A stretch of 64,000 nucleotides of DNA from NCBI RefSeq assembly GCF_000715075.1, contig NC_134095.1:12342222-12406221 (forward strand), read 5' to 3'. A program made the position numbers and the translations under genes. This document shows positions 10,804-22,441 of the stretch, piece after piece. Each line of letters starts with the position of its first letter. Within the stretch, counting starts at the first letter, position 1. The notes under the pieces are model-generated. The model made no database searches and was not told the origin of the DNA. It saw only the letters and a list, made by a program, of their open reading frames with translations. This stretch comes from Nicotiana tabacum. Lineage: Eukaryota > Streptophyta > Magnoliopsida > Solanales > Solanaceae.

Positions 10804-12799
10804 TGTCACGATCCATTTTTTGAACAAGCCAGGACCGGCACCCAATCACTAAATATGACCAAGCGAACCATCTGCACTTATCAAATCTATTATAACTTCA
10901 AACTTATATGCCACAAGGCAATACTGTAACCAAGTACTTTTAATTTATTTAAATATTTAAAATAAACCAACTCCAAAACTTATTCGTAGTAATCACTGAA
11001 ATACTGCTAAGTTATTATCAAAAACATGTTAATCTTAATCTAATGACTATGTCTATGAAGCCTCTATTGATAAACTGACACACTGCTTGGGACATGAGAT
11101 TGTCTGGCTAGTTCTCCAAGTAAATAAAGAAATAACAAGATAAAGATGACTCTAAGGAATATTCCACGAACAAAAGCGGAGCTCACCAATAGCACTGGAA
11201 GAGAGGGAAGTCCTAACCTGTATCCTGCTCGCCTGCAAAATCGGTTCCTACATTGTAGCGCAGACCAACGTAGGTTCCCAAAAGAGAACGTCAGTACCAT
11301 CCATTGTACTCAATGAGTCTTAATGACATGGGACAAAACTTTAATAACATATACATTACGAGCAAAGATTCTAAATGCATGTAAAATAAAAAGCTTATAA
11401 GAACAATTCTAAAATAATGGCATAATAGCAGTTTATGAATATTCTAAAAGAAATTATTTTCTTTTTCTTAAAAAAATACTTCAGTTTACACATTGGGAGT
11501 TCCAACTATCCTGACCCATTTCTGTCTTAGTCGCCATGTGATCGGCACGGGTTCGATCCTAACCTGATCGAATAGGCCCAATCTACGAGGTGCCACTCGT
11601 TTCATGGTTCTCAGTGCTTATGTATCATACATTAGCCTGGCTAAGTAAATTCTCAGTAATGAGACCCTCAGCTCGTGTGCTTCCTACGTTGGCACAAGTA
11701 GTTTCAGGAAGTCAATGCCTTGGTCAGGACCCTCGGCCTGGACGATGACCCCTTCTCAGAATAAATGATACTCCCAAAAAAATTTCTTTCTAAAACTTCT
11801 TCTTGTGACTTTTTCAAGTCTAAATCTTTTAAACATACTCATACTGGAATCCTTAAATGTAAGGTATGGCATAAGAATGAAATCAACACTCAAAAGTATT
11901 TTTAAAAATTCTTGCTTTGTCATGAAATTTTCTTTTTCAACATGAAAATGGCCTATAAGAATTACACAAAAATCTGAAAATTTAAGCACATATGTCAGAA
12001 AATTCTGAAAATTTTAACGAAAATAATTCTAATAATAGGAACTCACTCACTTTAATTAAGTACATATTCACTCTTTTAGCCAAATCATCAAACACGTTAT
12101 ATGTATACTTTGTGAGTTAAACCACTTTGGTAAAGGGTTATATCAACTCACCTCAAAAAATTTCGAGCCAATACGTAGGCCCCAATCCAATTGACACCAG
12201 TCAAACAATGGTTTCTATAACAATCAGTGCATTTTAAATATTTTTAAAGTTTCGCACCTAAACACAGAACTTTACTATTGATGTAGAGAAAGAAGGGAAT
12301 TAACTATTCAATTCTTACTTATTACTACTGTAAGGTAATTGACAATAGAGAATTTTATATACCTGAGTTCAAGAATTCGTGACCTGTAAAGAACCCTAGA
12401 ATTTTCTGTGCGTGAGTAACTTTGTGGCTGCCTCTGTTTCGCAGAGGGCTTTAAGTTCTTTGCCTGCGTTTGAAAATAGAATGTCTTCTGTTTTGTTTAG
12501 GGCATCAAGCTCCTTTGTTTTCCTTTTTAATACCCACTTTATGGGTTAGGTCACGTGCACTTTTTTTTGTTTTTTTTACTTAACTAATAATTAATAATAC
12601 CCACTTTTAAAAATTAATAATATTAAAATTAATAACATTCTCCTAATTGTATATCTAATTGTTTTTAAATAGAGAAGTAACTCAAAAGTCAATCATCAGG
12701 GTTTAAATCCTTAATAGAAGTATAATTTAAGATTTTAAGAAAAATTAAATTCTATTTTTAGCGAGTGTTGAAACTTCTATAGATGTGAGAAGTGTTACA
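10804..12799 (-). repeat. 5' LTR of element A
   Basis: An uninterrupted LTR of 1996 bp. On the minus strand it runs from TGTAACACTTC (12799) to CGTGACA (10804). It has the terminal TG...CA and is followed by a PBS. A CAG acceptor-like site (TTTTGCAG then GCGAGCAGG) at about 11230 is also present in the 3' LTR near 1705. Confidence 0.88.
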
Positions 12800-13043
12800 C
12801 TTACGATTATGTAAGCAAGGTAGGTAAAAGGTTTTCTCTATAAAGTTGACTGTTGCATTATTCCTGTACTGTAATGTGTGCAGGGAACAACTTTTCTAGC
12901 TGGAGAGCTGACTTCGTACAGTTACCTCGGGAGCTGGTAGCGACCTATTCCATTTGTTATTCTTTTGACTCTGATGAGTTGAACGGTGTCCCAGCTGGAG
13001 ACATATTGATCTTTTAAGGTCCTAAAAAAGTGTATCTGGTTCT
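12800..13043. other. Host flank between elements A and F
   Basis: This 244-bp stretch is not explained by either element. It contains an exon-like open stretch (12884-13017, separate entry) preceded by a T-rich run and TGTGCAG. Its right end, TATCTGGTTCT, recurs at 26819-26829 beyond element F, so the same host sequence continues there. Confidence 0.6.
12884..13017 (+). pseudogene. Exon-like open stretch, unknown gene
   Basis: After a 3' splice-like TGTGCAG (ending 12883) a frame starting at 12886 stays open for 43 codons to TAA at 13015-13017. It contains FSSWRADFVQLPREL and ends FDSDELNGVPAGDILIF. The composition is protein-like (mixed polar and hydrophobic, no low complexity), unlike the surrounding DNA. 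I do not recognise the protein. It could be the last exon of a host gene cut off by transposon insertion, or chance: 43 open codons is not strong evidence. Confidence 0.25.
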
Positions 13044-14569
13044 TGATCGAGGCCAACCCTGCACTATTATTGAGTAGCGAGAGAGGTCGAAGCAGCTTTT
13101 ACCCGATTAAGGTCGGGATCGATTTTCACATGGAGCTAGATATTGGAGTCGGGTGTCTATCTAAATGAGCATTGCGTATTTGCTTTTAATTGTACTGCTA
13201 CACATTTTTGGTTTGATTTACTTCTAATTGTATAAAACTGCAATGCTCAATTAAACTTAAATAAGCTAAGGTTAAACTATTGCGAGTTGTTCAAATGGTT
13301 AAAAGGCACTAGGGTGGTGACTTTCACCTAGGTGGTCAATTGACGGATACTTGAGTCTAAGGCATGATTGTCACATTTGGGGAGCATGATATAACCATTG
13401 CACGATTCGACGCACTCTACACCTCTCGGTAGTTCGAGTGATTTTACCCGAATTGACTTTCTCAAGACCAATTGGGTATGCAAATTTGCACAAGCAATCA
13501 AGGTTCAAGTTGGGTATTACTATCTCTAGGTTTAACCCTTTAATTGGGGCTATCAATCTCTTGAGTATGCCCTAATTCCTTGTTGGACCAATTTCAGAAA
13601 CTTAGGCTCTCTTTCTCAAGAAGAGCCAAAGTCAACTAAACACAAACTAGTGTTTGTAACCACTAATTCAGCAATTAAACATGAAATTAATTCAAATATC
13701 AAACACTCATAGTTAATCAAGCCCTAAAACACAAGACCCATCAATTACCTACACTAGGGTTGACCCACGACCCTAGCTTATGGGTCTAGCTACTCATAAT
13801 TAGAGAAGAAAATAAAGAAATAGATGAAAAAAACTCATATTAATTAATTACTGAATTAAACTTGAAGATTCAATGTTGAAATGAAGCTAAAATTGCTCAA
13901 AACAGCTAAAATAAAGGAAGTCACGAGCGTAGCCTTCAATACAAATTATCTGCTCATCTAAAAATGGGAAAAAAACTATTTATACTAAGCTGACAATTCT
14001 GGACAAACATATCTCTACGGGGCTAGTGCGGACTGCACAAAATCAAGTGTGGCCGTACTAAGGCTCTTGACTTAAATATTCAACTCTCTGAACTAGGGCA
14101 ATGCGGACCACACTAAATCGAGTGCGGCCGCAGGGCTTCATGTGCGGTCCGCATGAAATGGAGCATGTACCGCATTGGGCTTCAATCTTCAATCTGGCAA
14201 CTCTCTGAACCTTGGATCTGCGGACCACACTAAATCGAGTGCGGCCACAGTGAATCCAATGTGGACCACACTAAATCCTTTGCGGTCGCATTGCTTTTTG
14301 GCATGAGATGCACACTCTCTGAACTTCACTTGTGCGGACCACACAGAATGGTGTGTGGATGCACTTGCCCTATTTGACTGAGCTTTGTCTTGTCTTGGTA
14401 CTTGTGCAAGTTTCACTCCTTTTTGAGTTGATCTTTGGCATCTTGTCGCCTTGTTGATCAAACCTGCAATCAAGCACAACTTGTGAGACTTCGGAACTAT
14501 TTTCTAAACATTTCTAATCAAAACTTGAGCATGAAGGAGTGTAAAATGTATCAAAATCCCTAGTTATCT
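13044..14569 (-). repeat. 3' LTR of element F
   Basis: 1526 bp, colinear with 25359-26812. The outer end keeps TGATCGAGG; the inner end reads TAGTTATCT instead of the TAGTTATCA seen at 26812. On the minus strand a cluster of GCGGACCGCACTAAAT-type motifs (14345 to 14035) precedes TATAAATA at 13984-13977, giving the U3 promoter layout. Confidence 0.9.
13977..13984 (-). promoter_or_regulatory. TATA box in element F 3' LTR
   Basis: TATAAATA on the minus strand, directly downstream of the GC-rich motif cluster. In the 5' LTR, which would drive the element, the matching site 26294-26301 reads TAGAAATA, so the box is damaged there. Confidence 0.6.
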
Positions 14570-14584
14570 ACTCCCCCAAACTTA
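14570..14584 (-). other. Polypurine tract of element F
   Basis: AAGTTTGGGGGAG on the minus strand directly abuts the 3' LTR. It fixes the element's orientation. Confidence 0.85.
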
Positions 14585-16448
14585 AGCTTTTGCTTTCCTC
14601 AAGCAAACAAAATAAGACCCACCCCTTAAGAGTAATTTTGAGAAAATTCAGTTGTCCTAAAGTGACCTCATCTAGCATCAATTGGGACTAAAAATTGCCC
14701 TCAATACAAATGAATCATTAACACCATTTACCCTTTTAAACACCATGGATTAAATGAGACTCAAGAGCATCAAGAGTTGACTCATCACATCAAAGAAACT
14801 CTTTCTATTACTTCAGTCATGTGGAACCCAAACTCATACATCCTCAACTCTCCCTAAGTCAACCTCACCTTTAAGACAATGGCAATCAGAACGAGGTTAA
14901 TAGAAATTCACTCATCTCTCTCAAAGAAAAGTCACAAGTCTGGCTCTAAGTACCATATTCTTGCCTCTTATGTGAGTCACCACTAATGTAAGCTTCATTC
15001 AACTCAAGATCATATAGGGCTTTTGTGGAGACATAGTGAAGGCTTATGGTTCAGGGTAGGAAATGTTTGGTCTAAGTAGGTTCCATCTTCCCTTAAGCAC
15101 TTCTTTTGCTTAATTTTGACACACATTCACTTGACTTTTTAAGTCATTTCACTTCTTTCTAAGGGATTAGAGAGACAGACTGTCACTCTTTCTTGTTCAT
15201 TTCAAATCTTGTCTCCTTTCTCAACTTTCCACACCTTTCATTCTTTGCTTTTCTTGAATCCATTTTATTCTCTTACATGTTGAACATTCTTTTTATCTTT
15301 TTGCTTTTCTTTCTTTTTCATTGCCTTTCCTTTTCTTCATTTTTTGTACCTTTTTACCACTTTGTTGCAATCCTCGTCTCCCCCCCCCCCAAACTTATAC
15401 TTTTGCCATATGCTAAGGAAAGATCGGGTGCCAAGAGAGGGTATCTTTTAGAATGGGTAAAGGCTTGTATCATGGTTCTTGAAGGAAAAAGGACTAAGGC
15501 TCAAAAGGGTTGACTCGGGATTTTATCATTGGTAGGTTATAGAAGTGTTCAAGCTATCATTTGGATCAAGAAGAGCCTATAATCATGTCTCAAGTCAAAA
15601 TTCACTTAGGATTTTGCCTCAACAAACATTCAGGGCAAGTTCTAGACCAATGGCTCGGTACTTGGACTTGCAATGCAAATTTCTACCACACAAGCTACGG
15701 GATCGCTAAAGACACAGAGTTGGGGCCCACAACAACCTTAGATAAGATTTGAGCACACAATGGTTCCGAAAAATCACTTGATGATTATCGGCCAACACAA
15801 GAGTCTCAAGGTCACAACTTTCACCATCATATACACAACGATTTGTTTTTGACCATAAGATCAAAGGCAAATGTGTTAGGCCCAAGTGAAGCTTTGCTTG
15901 AGGCACTCTTAACCACTAACTACTGAAAAACAAAAAGAAAGGACAAACAGACTCAAACCTTTAAGAAAGTAGTCATGCCATCCATCATCGGGAAGAGCCA
16001 CCCGGTTCACATAAATTCCACCTTTGAAAAGAACTGTGGCATTAAGAAAACCAAAGGCTTATTGCAAAAATCCAAAATAAGAAGCTACGAACACAAATAA
16101 GAAGCTAAGAAAGAAAAAATTGCGGAAAGTAAAATGAATATTTACAAGAGGGAGGTTTAATCGAATATATAATAAGGGAGATGAATATATACAATGGAAC
16201 ATACTTTTATATACAGAACCAAGATAAAAAGTACGAAAAATGTAATGAAGTGCTAAAATTATATACATACCAAAGATGAAAAATAAAAAAAGCATAAAAT
16301 CTTTCAAATATATACAGTCATCCAAATAAAATCAAAATAGGGCCTACCCCCTCAAATGAAAGATGGCATTGTCCTCAATGCCAACTAAGTAAAATAAGCA
16401 CCAAGAATAAAGGGAAGAAGATACGGAAACTCTCTATGGCCCGTCTGT
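14585..16448 (-). other. Element F 3' untranslated region
   Basis: About 1.86 kb between the env-position ORF and the PPT. I find no reading frame resembling a known domain. The only notable structure is a second purine-rich tract at 15378-15397, whose minus strand reads AAGTTTG followed by a G-run, like a longer copy of the true PPT. Confidence 0.6.
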
Positions 16449-18417
16449 CTACATGGGATCCTGAGTGGTCTCTGGGTCCTCAATATGCTCGAGAACCTGA
16501 GAGTGGCTCCCTGTGACCTGTGGTTCTACTGTTGAGACCTGGGTCTGGACCTGTATAGGCTCCTAGGCTGCATCCTGTGGCTGACTGGAGGTCTCTGGTG
16601 GGTCTGCCAACTGGATGACTACATCATCTGCACGAGGAATCACTCTCTTCCTCTTTGGAGGCCTCTCTGACTGCACTGGCTTGGGATGGACTGTTGGCAC
16701 CGGGTCATCTAGCAATAAGTCCAAAGGCAGGTGATTTTCCTTCAACCTGTCAACCTTAACCCACAACTCCTTCACGGACTCTTTGGAAGCCCGAGCCTTT
16801 CTCATCTTCTTGGCCTCCCTAGCAAGCTCCTTAAGATGTTTCCCATGAGAAGCCAAAGCGTCTATGAGAACTTTCTGAGTGTCAAGGATTTTCTTCTGGT
16901 TGTCCAGAATATCCTTGAGGGCATCCTCAATAGACTGTGAGACCTGTGTAGGTGGAGGTGCCGACTAAGCTGCCACTGTAGTAGTAAGGATAGACAACTT
17001 AGAGGAAGCTATCTGCATCCAGTTGTTGATGCTGAGAAGGGCCTGACTCAGACGGTAGGCAGTCACTGGGTAGGATGGGGTGAAGGGTATGTCTGGAACT
17101 GCCGAAGAGGATGGGCCAGGGGGCATGTCCGCGGAGGTGAAAGAAGGCTAAGTAGGAGCCACTACCACTACTGGCTCTTCAGACTGGCCAGCGGAAGCAG
17201 TGGCTATTCCCTTGAAGTTCTTGCTTTTAGGGTTGTCATCACCCTGCATGTTGTACCATGAGAACGAGGCCTTTGCTTTCACTTTGATATCAAAGTTCTA
17301 CTTCTCTACCTTTAGGTCCGTGAAGTACATGGTCAAGAAGCTGGGGAAGGGGTAGTCTCTGTCACCTTCACTTACTACTTGTGTAATCACCCGGGATATC
17401 ACATTCTCGACGTTAATCGGGTACCCCGCCATGATTGATGCTACTAGTACAGCCCGATGAAGAGGGAGTGAGTTGTCGTGGGTAGTGGGGTCCAGTATGC
17501 TGCACACGAACATCTCCCACCCCTCAGCCTTGAAATTCAAACTTCTCCTTAAGATCTTCACTCCCGCATTCAACCAATCGGGGGTGGTACCTGGGATTTC
17601 CAGGTACTGTGCCAACCAAGGACGGACCTCCTCACCTAATTCCATCTTTGTTAGATACAGTGATTCATCCTCCTCATCGAAGCCCAAGTAGCCATTTATT
17701 GCTTTCCCGTCAAATAGTACTTTCAAATTCTGCACCTTGATCACTTTGGTGCCCTTCTTGATGTGGGCAACATTGGTATAGAATTCCTTGACCAGGTGCT
17801 CGTTTGCATCCTCACAGGTGTTTAAGAAGTACTCCCAGCCCACTCTCTCTCTAAACTGCCTTCTCACATTGGAATCAATTTCCTCACAGGCCACTATTCT
17901 CTGAACTTATGGTAGGCCACCTCACTCACAAAACGATCTTGCCATGCCTCTGGTTTTCTAGTTCTAGCTACTCCTCCCACCTGAGGTTTACCCCCTTCTC
18001 TTACTACCTCTTCTCCTCCTACTTCCTATTCTTCTCCTTCTGCACCCTCTCCGGATAATGAAGTTGTGAGAGAGGTGGAGTATTCATTGTCACTACCAGC
18101 ATTTAAGCCCTCAGACGACTCAGAAGAAACTTGCACTGAAGCTTGGGCAGTGGGAGAAGCTGGACGAGTGTCTCTTAGTCTGTTTCCTTCGGCCAGTCAG
18201 GAATGTACTCTGGCACTGAATCTGATGATGCCTCCCGGGAGGGCTCGTACTAACTTCCCGGCTGAACAATAGCCCTATCAGCAGCTCTAATGAGTTTCTT
18301 TGTGTTTTTTATGTTTTGTCGGGCTTGGGGTGTCAACTTTATCATCTTTTGTTTCCCACCCCGGGAGGACTCTCCTCTACCTGCTTGTTTAGCACCATTG
18401 CCTCTTTGTATCACCAT
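16449..18417 (-). pseudogene. Env-position ORF of Athila-type element F (broken)
   Basis: I start at the ATG at 18417-18415, which follows a 3' splice-like site by three bases. The first block (MVIQRGNGAKQAGRGES, basic) runs into stops at about 18260. A low-complexity acidic/Ser-rich block follows in another frame, then the conserved globular block 17894-17298 (REFYTNVAHIKKG-like, VLFDGKAINGYLGF, RPWLAQYLEIPGTTPDW), which resembles the region often annotated in Solanaceae as a 'putative plant transposon protein' domain. The C-terminal block 16856-16563 is charged and coiled-coil-like (KHLKELAREAKKMRKARASK) with a basic KRKR segment. TAG at 16449-16451 ends the last frame. Elements of this group carry an extra ORF in the place of retroviral env. 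I see no signal peptide or clear membrane segment here, so an envelope function is not supported by this copy. Confidence 0.7.
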
Positions 18418-18420
18418 TGT

Positions 18421-18451
18421 CTGCAAACAAGATTCATTAGACTTGTTAGTA
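18421..18451 (-). other. Branch point and 3' splice site ahead of env-position ORF
   Basis: The minus strand has TACTAAC (18451-18445), a pyrimidine-leaning stretch and TTTGCAG ending at 18421. ATG follows at 18417. A spliced env-type message has been described for plant Athila-like elements, so such a site is expected here. Confidence 0.55.
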
Positions 18452-19202
18452 TCCAGTAGAAGAAATGAAGTTCACAGTTGCAGGAACAAGAATGTTACAG
18501 ACAGTATCAAATGCTGCAGAGTGCGGACCACACAAAATGCAGTACGGCCGCATAGAGGCCAATGCGGACCGCATAAAATGGCACTGCGGTCCGCACAGAG
18601 GTGGGGTTCAGACTACCCAATCTCTGAATAAATGCACCGTAGACCGCACAAAATGGCAATGCGGTCCGCATTGAGGCACCGCGAACCACACAAAATGCAA
18701 TGCGGCCATGGTCCTCAATGATCAGGTTTCAGGACTTTTAGTAATGTGGTCTGCACAAAATGCCATTACGGACCGCACAAGGGCACCGTGAACCACACAA
18801 TTTCCACCGCGGTCTGCACTGAGTGCCCAGCAACAGCACTAACTTAGGGTTTATGATATCTTGATGTTAAGTCCAATTTTACACCTAATAAAGGGTCCCT
18901 AAGCATTTGCCAAGTGTATTAACTACCTAATCTAACTTTAAACAAGAATTAACTAACCTAATCTACATTACTGAAAGAAATAGTGGTAGGGCAAGAAGAA
19001 GAAACAAGAAAAACCAAAATTAGAAGAAAATAACAAAATCAAAGAATTAAAACAAAAGAAGTTAAAGTTACCAGATATGAGAAGTATTGAAGATTAATCG
19101 AACCTAGGCAGATGAATTACGAGCAAGAAGGAAGATGAATAGTGAAATTTTGAGTTCTGAGAGTGAAAAGTTCAAAAAGTGTAAAAGGAGGGCCTGAGGC
19201 CC

Positions 19203-19210
19203 TATTTATA
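19203..19210 (-). promoter_or_regulatory. Candidate internal TATA box, element F
   Basis: CTATAAATAGGG on the minus strand, about 30 bp downstream of the GC-rich motif cluster, matching the layout in the element's own LTR (TATAAATA at 13984-13977). Confidence 0.5.
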
Positions 19211-19700
19211 GAAAAGGTCTTGGGGCCCATCTTACCAACCCAATGCGGACCACACAAAATGAAGTGCGGTCTATACCGCACAGTGTTATGTAAGTTTGAG
19301 AAGGAAACCACTGTGGTCCGCACAAAATACCACTACGGCCGCAATGGTCCACCGTGGACCGCACAAAATGTAATGTGGCTGCGGTGGAAAACTTCAGAGA
19401 GTCGGTTATTTTATCCATCATTAGTGTGGTCAGCACTGATTTGTGTGCCCCACACTAAGTTCTTTGTGGCCACACAAAATGTAGTGCGGTCCACATTGCA
19501 AACTTCAGAGACTTGAACAATTTTTTCCACTTTGTCGTGCACTATATCAACACAATCCTGTAGCCTCTCACAACCAGTCAGTCCAAAAATAAATCCTATA
19601 CTACAATGAAAATCAAAGAAAAATCAGAAGAAGAACACATGAGTTGCCTCCCAAGAAGCGCCTGATTTAACGTCGCGGCACAACGCATGTTACCATCAAA

Positions 19701-20862
19701 TCATATGAGACGAAGAAGTGCCACCACATGGCTATCATCAATTTTTCCCAAGTAATGCTTGACCCTATGCCCATTCACTCTAAAAACTTTCCCATTTTTG
19801 TTCTTTAAATCAAGTGCACCAAACAGGGTCACACACACCAATTCAAAAGGTCCACTCCATTTTGACTTAAGCTTTCCTGAAAATAGACGTAACCGAGAGT
19901 TGAACAAGAGAACCAAATCACCCACTTTGAACTCCTTGTTGTGAGCATATTTATCGTGAAGGTACTTCATCTTGTCCTTATACAAGGATGAACTGGAGTA
20001 GGCATGGAATCGCAATTCATCAAGTTCATTAAGCTGCTCCACACGAAGATTGGTTGCAACTTCCCATTCAAGATTTAGCTTCCTCAAAGCCCATATGGCG
20101 TTGTGCTCTAACTCAACCAGTAGATGGCAAGATTTCCCAAACACCAACTGATATAGATACATACCAATCGAAGTATTGTAAGAAGTCCTATAAGCCCATA
20201 GAGCATCATCCAACTTCTTTGACCAATCAGTCCTATTTGCATTGACCGTCTTTGAAAATATACTCTTGATTTCCCTATTTAAGACCTTCCACTTTACCAT
20301 TTTCTTGAGGATGATAGGGAGTAGAAACTTTGTGATTGACACCATACTTTGCAAGCAAAGTGTCAAAAGATCTATTGCAAAAATGAGACCCCTCATCACT
20401 TATGATTGCACGATGAGTACCAAACCTTGTAAAAATGCTCTTCTTGAGAAATGCAACAACACTTAGGGCCTCATTATTGGTCAAAGCCACGGCTTTAACC
20501 CACTTTGAAACATAGTCTACCGCCACAAGAATGTATCTGTTCCCACAAGAGCTAACAAACGGGCCCATAAAATCAATGCCACATACATCAAAAATATCAA
20601 CCTCAAGAATGGTATTGAGAGGCATCTCATCTTTCTTCGAAATTCCACCCACTCTTTGACATTCATCACACCTCTTCACTAGTTCACTTGCATCTTTGTA
20701 CAAAGTTGGCCAATAAAACCCACAACTAAGAACTTTGGAGGCTATCCTCGCCCCGCCATAATGGCCACCATAGGGAGAGGAATGACAAGCCTCCAAGATA
20801 CTAAATTGCTCTTCCTTCGTGACACACCTTCGTATCACACCATCCGTGAAAATCTTGAACAA
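19701..20862 (-). pseudogene. Element F integrase (broken)
   Basis: 20862-20275 encodes the zinc-binding HHCC region ([12 protein letters not shown], then [10 protein letters not shown]), the core with [11 protein letters not shown] and IISDEGSHF, and HPQENGKVE, so the D-D-E triad is still encoded. A frameshift just after the catalytic Glu (about 20278) moves the rest into the frame 20399-19701. That part contains WSKKLDDALWAYRTSYNTS, KVGDLVLLFNSRLRLFSGKLKSKWSGPF (GPF motif of the C-terminal domain) and ends VVALLRLI at 19701. It lacks a chromodomain, as expected for Athila. A single frameshift separates a near-complete integrase from its C-terminal domain. Confidence 0.85.
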
Positions 20863-22441
20863 GTACGGCTCATCCCAATAAAATCCAAACTATCCCGCTT
20901 GAGCTTCTTCCTTTGGTTAAAAGAGAGATCACACAAGATTATACCAGTCACAAGGAAATTAGCAACGTCCGCAAACCATGGCATATCGTTCACCGACACC
21001 GAAAGGAGTTGTTCATCGGGAAATGAATCATTGATCTCTAGACCATCACGAGGCCTCCCCTCCTCCTCCAAGCGGGACAAGTGGTCTGCCACTTGGTTTT
21101 CACTACCCTTTCGGTCCACAATCTCCAAATCAAACTCTTGAAGTAACAAGACCCACCACATCAGTCTAGCTTTGTAATCCTTATTCATCATCAAATACCG
21201 GAGTGTGACATGATCGATATGAATAATAACCTTGGCACCCATGAGATACGACCAAAATTTCTCCATCGCGAACACAATAGCCAAAAGTTCTTTCTCGGTC
21301 ACCGTGTAGTTCACTTGAGCATCATTCATAGTCTTGCTCGCATAGTACACCGGATGAAATATTTTATTCACTCTTTGACCCAAAACCACCCCAACAGCAA
21401 CATCACTTGCATCATACATAAGCTCAAAGGGTAAGCTCCAATTAGGTGCGGTAATGATATGAGTGGTTGCCAACTTATGCTTGAGAAGTTCAAAGGCTTG
21501 TATACATTTGTCATCAAACACGAACTTGACATCTTTTTCCAACAACTTGCACAAAGGATTTACTACCTTCGAAAAGTCTTTGATAAATCTCCGGTAGAAC
21601 CCCGCATGCCCAAGAAAACTTTTAACTCCCTTGACAGATGTAGGGGGAGGGAGCCTTGAAATCACATCAATTTTTGCTTTGTCTACCTCAATACCTTTCT
21701 TTGAAATTTTATGCCCAAGAACTATGGCCTCTTCCGCCATAAAGTGGCATTTCTCCTAATTGAGAACAAGATTGGTTTCTTCACAACGGGCCAAAAATCT
21801 ATCAAGATTCTTCAAGAACTCATCAAATGAATCGCCCACAACACTAAAGTCGTCCATGAACACCTCCAAAATGTCTTCCACCATATCGGTGAAAATGGCC
21901 ATCACTGCTGAAATGTAGTCGGTGCATTACACAACCCAAAAGGTATCCAAGAAAAGGCAAAAGTGCCATATGGACAAGTGAATGTGGTCTTCTCCTGATC
22001 TTCCGGAGCAATCAAGATTCGGTTGTACCCAGAATACCCATCCAAGAAACAATAGAAGGCACGCCCAGCAAGTTGCTCTAACATCTAATCAAGAAAAGGC
22101 AAAGGAAAGTGATCATTGCGGGTCACTTTATTCAACTTGCGGTAGTCCATGCATACCCTCTAACCGGTGACGGTTCTGGTAGGAACCAACTCATTTTGTG
22201 AATTTGCAACCACGACCATGCCACCCTTCTTCTGTACACATTGCACTGGTGAAGTCCAATAGCTATCAGAGATGGGTTACACAACCCCGACATCCAACCA
22301 CTTGATCACCTCCTTTTTCACAATTTCTTGCATTGCCTCGTTCAACCTCCTTTAATGTTCCAAGGAGGGCTTTGCATTATCTTCCAATATAATCTTGTGC
22401 ATACAGAATGCGGGGCTTATTCCCTGAATATCAGCTAGATT
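20863..22441 (-). pseudogene. Element F reverse transcriptase and RNase H (broken)
   Basis: RT starts near 22380 (RLNEAMQEIVKKEV-like, then MDYRKLNKVTRNDHFPLPF at about 22150-22095) with several stops. 22084-21902 encodes AFYCFLDGYSGYNRI and PFGLCNAPTTFQ. A frameshift at about 21902 is followed by the catalytic stretch VFMDDFSVVG near 21870-21840, so the Asp-Asp pair is kept. A TAG at about 21757 comes before 21740-20835, which holds the RT thumb/connection ([12 protein letters not shown]) and RNase H ([45 protein letters not shown]). Of the four chromosomal pols here this one keeps the most catalytic residues. Confidence 0.86.

Larger units (their letters stand above)
1316..12799 (-). mobile_element. 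Element A: degenerate Ty3/gypsy chromovirus (minus strand)
   Basis: A full-length but decayed LTR retrotransposon: 5' LTR 10804-12799, PBS at 10787-10799, gag-pol 10664 down to 6137, PPT 5627-5640, 3' LTR 5626 down to about 1316. The two LTRs align from 'caatcactaaa' (1316 and about 10842) to the TGTAACACTYCTC start. Domain order gag-PR-RT-RNase H-INT-chromodomain places it in the chromovirus branch of Ty3/gypsy, Tekay/Del-like. The 3' LTR has lost about 40 bp at its outer end and is split by a foreign LTR at 2310-4797. The 5' flank begins CTTAC (12800-12804). A CTTAC also occurs at 1312-1316, but because the LTR end is missing this cannot be taken as the TSD. Confidence 0.88.
18418..19700 (-). 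promoter_or_regulatory. Pol/env spacer of element F with promoter- and splice-like signals
   Basis: The spacer holds two clusters of GCGGWCCGCACAAAATG-type motifs (19500-19240 and 18830-18520). On the minus strand the first cluster is followed by TATAAATA at 19210-19203 and then a CT-rich stretch resembling a plant 5' leader. Further down are CTG then GTAAC (donor-like, 19071), a TACTAAC branch-point consensus at 18451-18445 and TTTGCAG (18421-18423) three bases before the env-position ATG. The arrangement would give a short spliced transcript for that ORF. All of this is read from consensus; no transcript is known to me. Confidence 0.5.

Noticed and set aside
15193..15513. Phe/Leu/Ser-rich 106-codon frame with a membrane-like start
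   Set aside because: T-rich 3' untranslated sequence of element F on the wrong strand; no conservation evidence.
18465..18830. Regularly spaced GC-rich repeats resembling a CRISPR array
   Set aside because: Units are imperfect, spacing is irregular, spacers are not unique, and the context is a plant retroelement.
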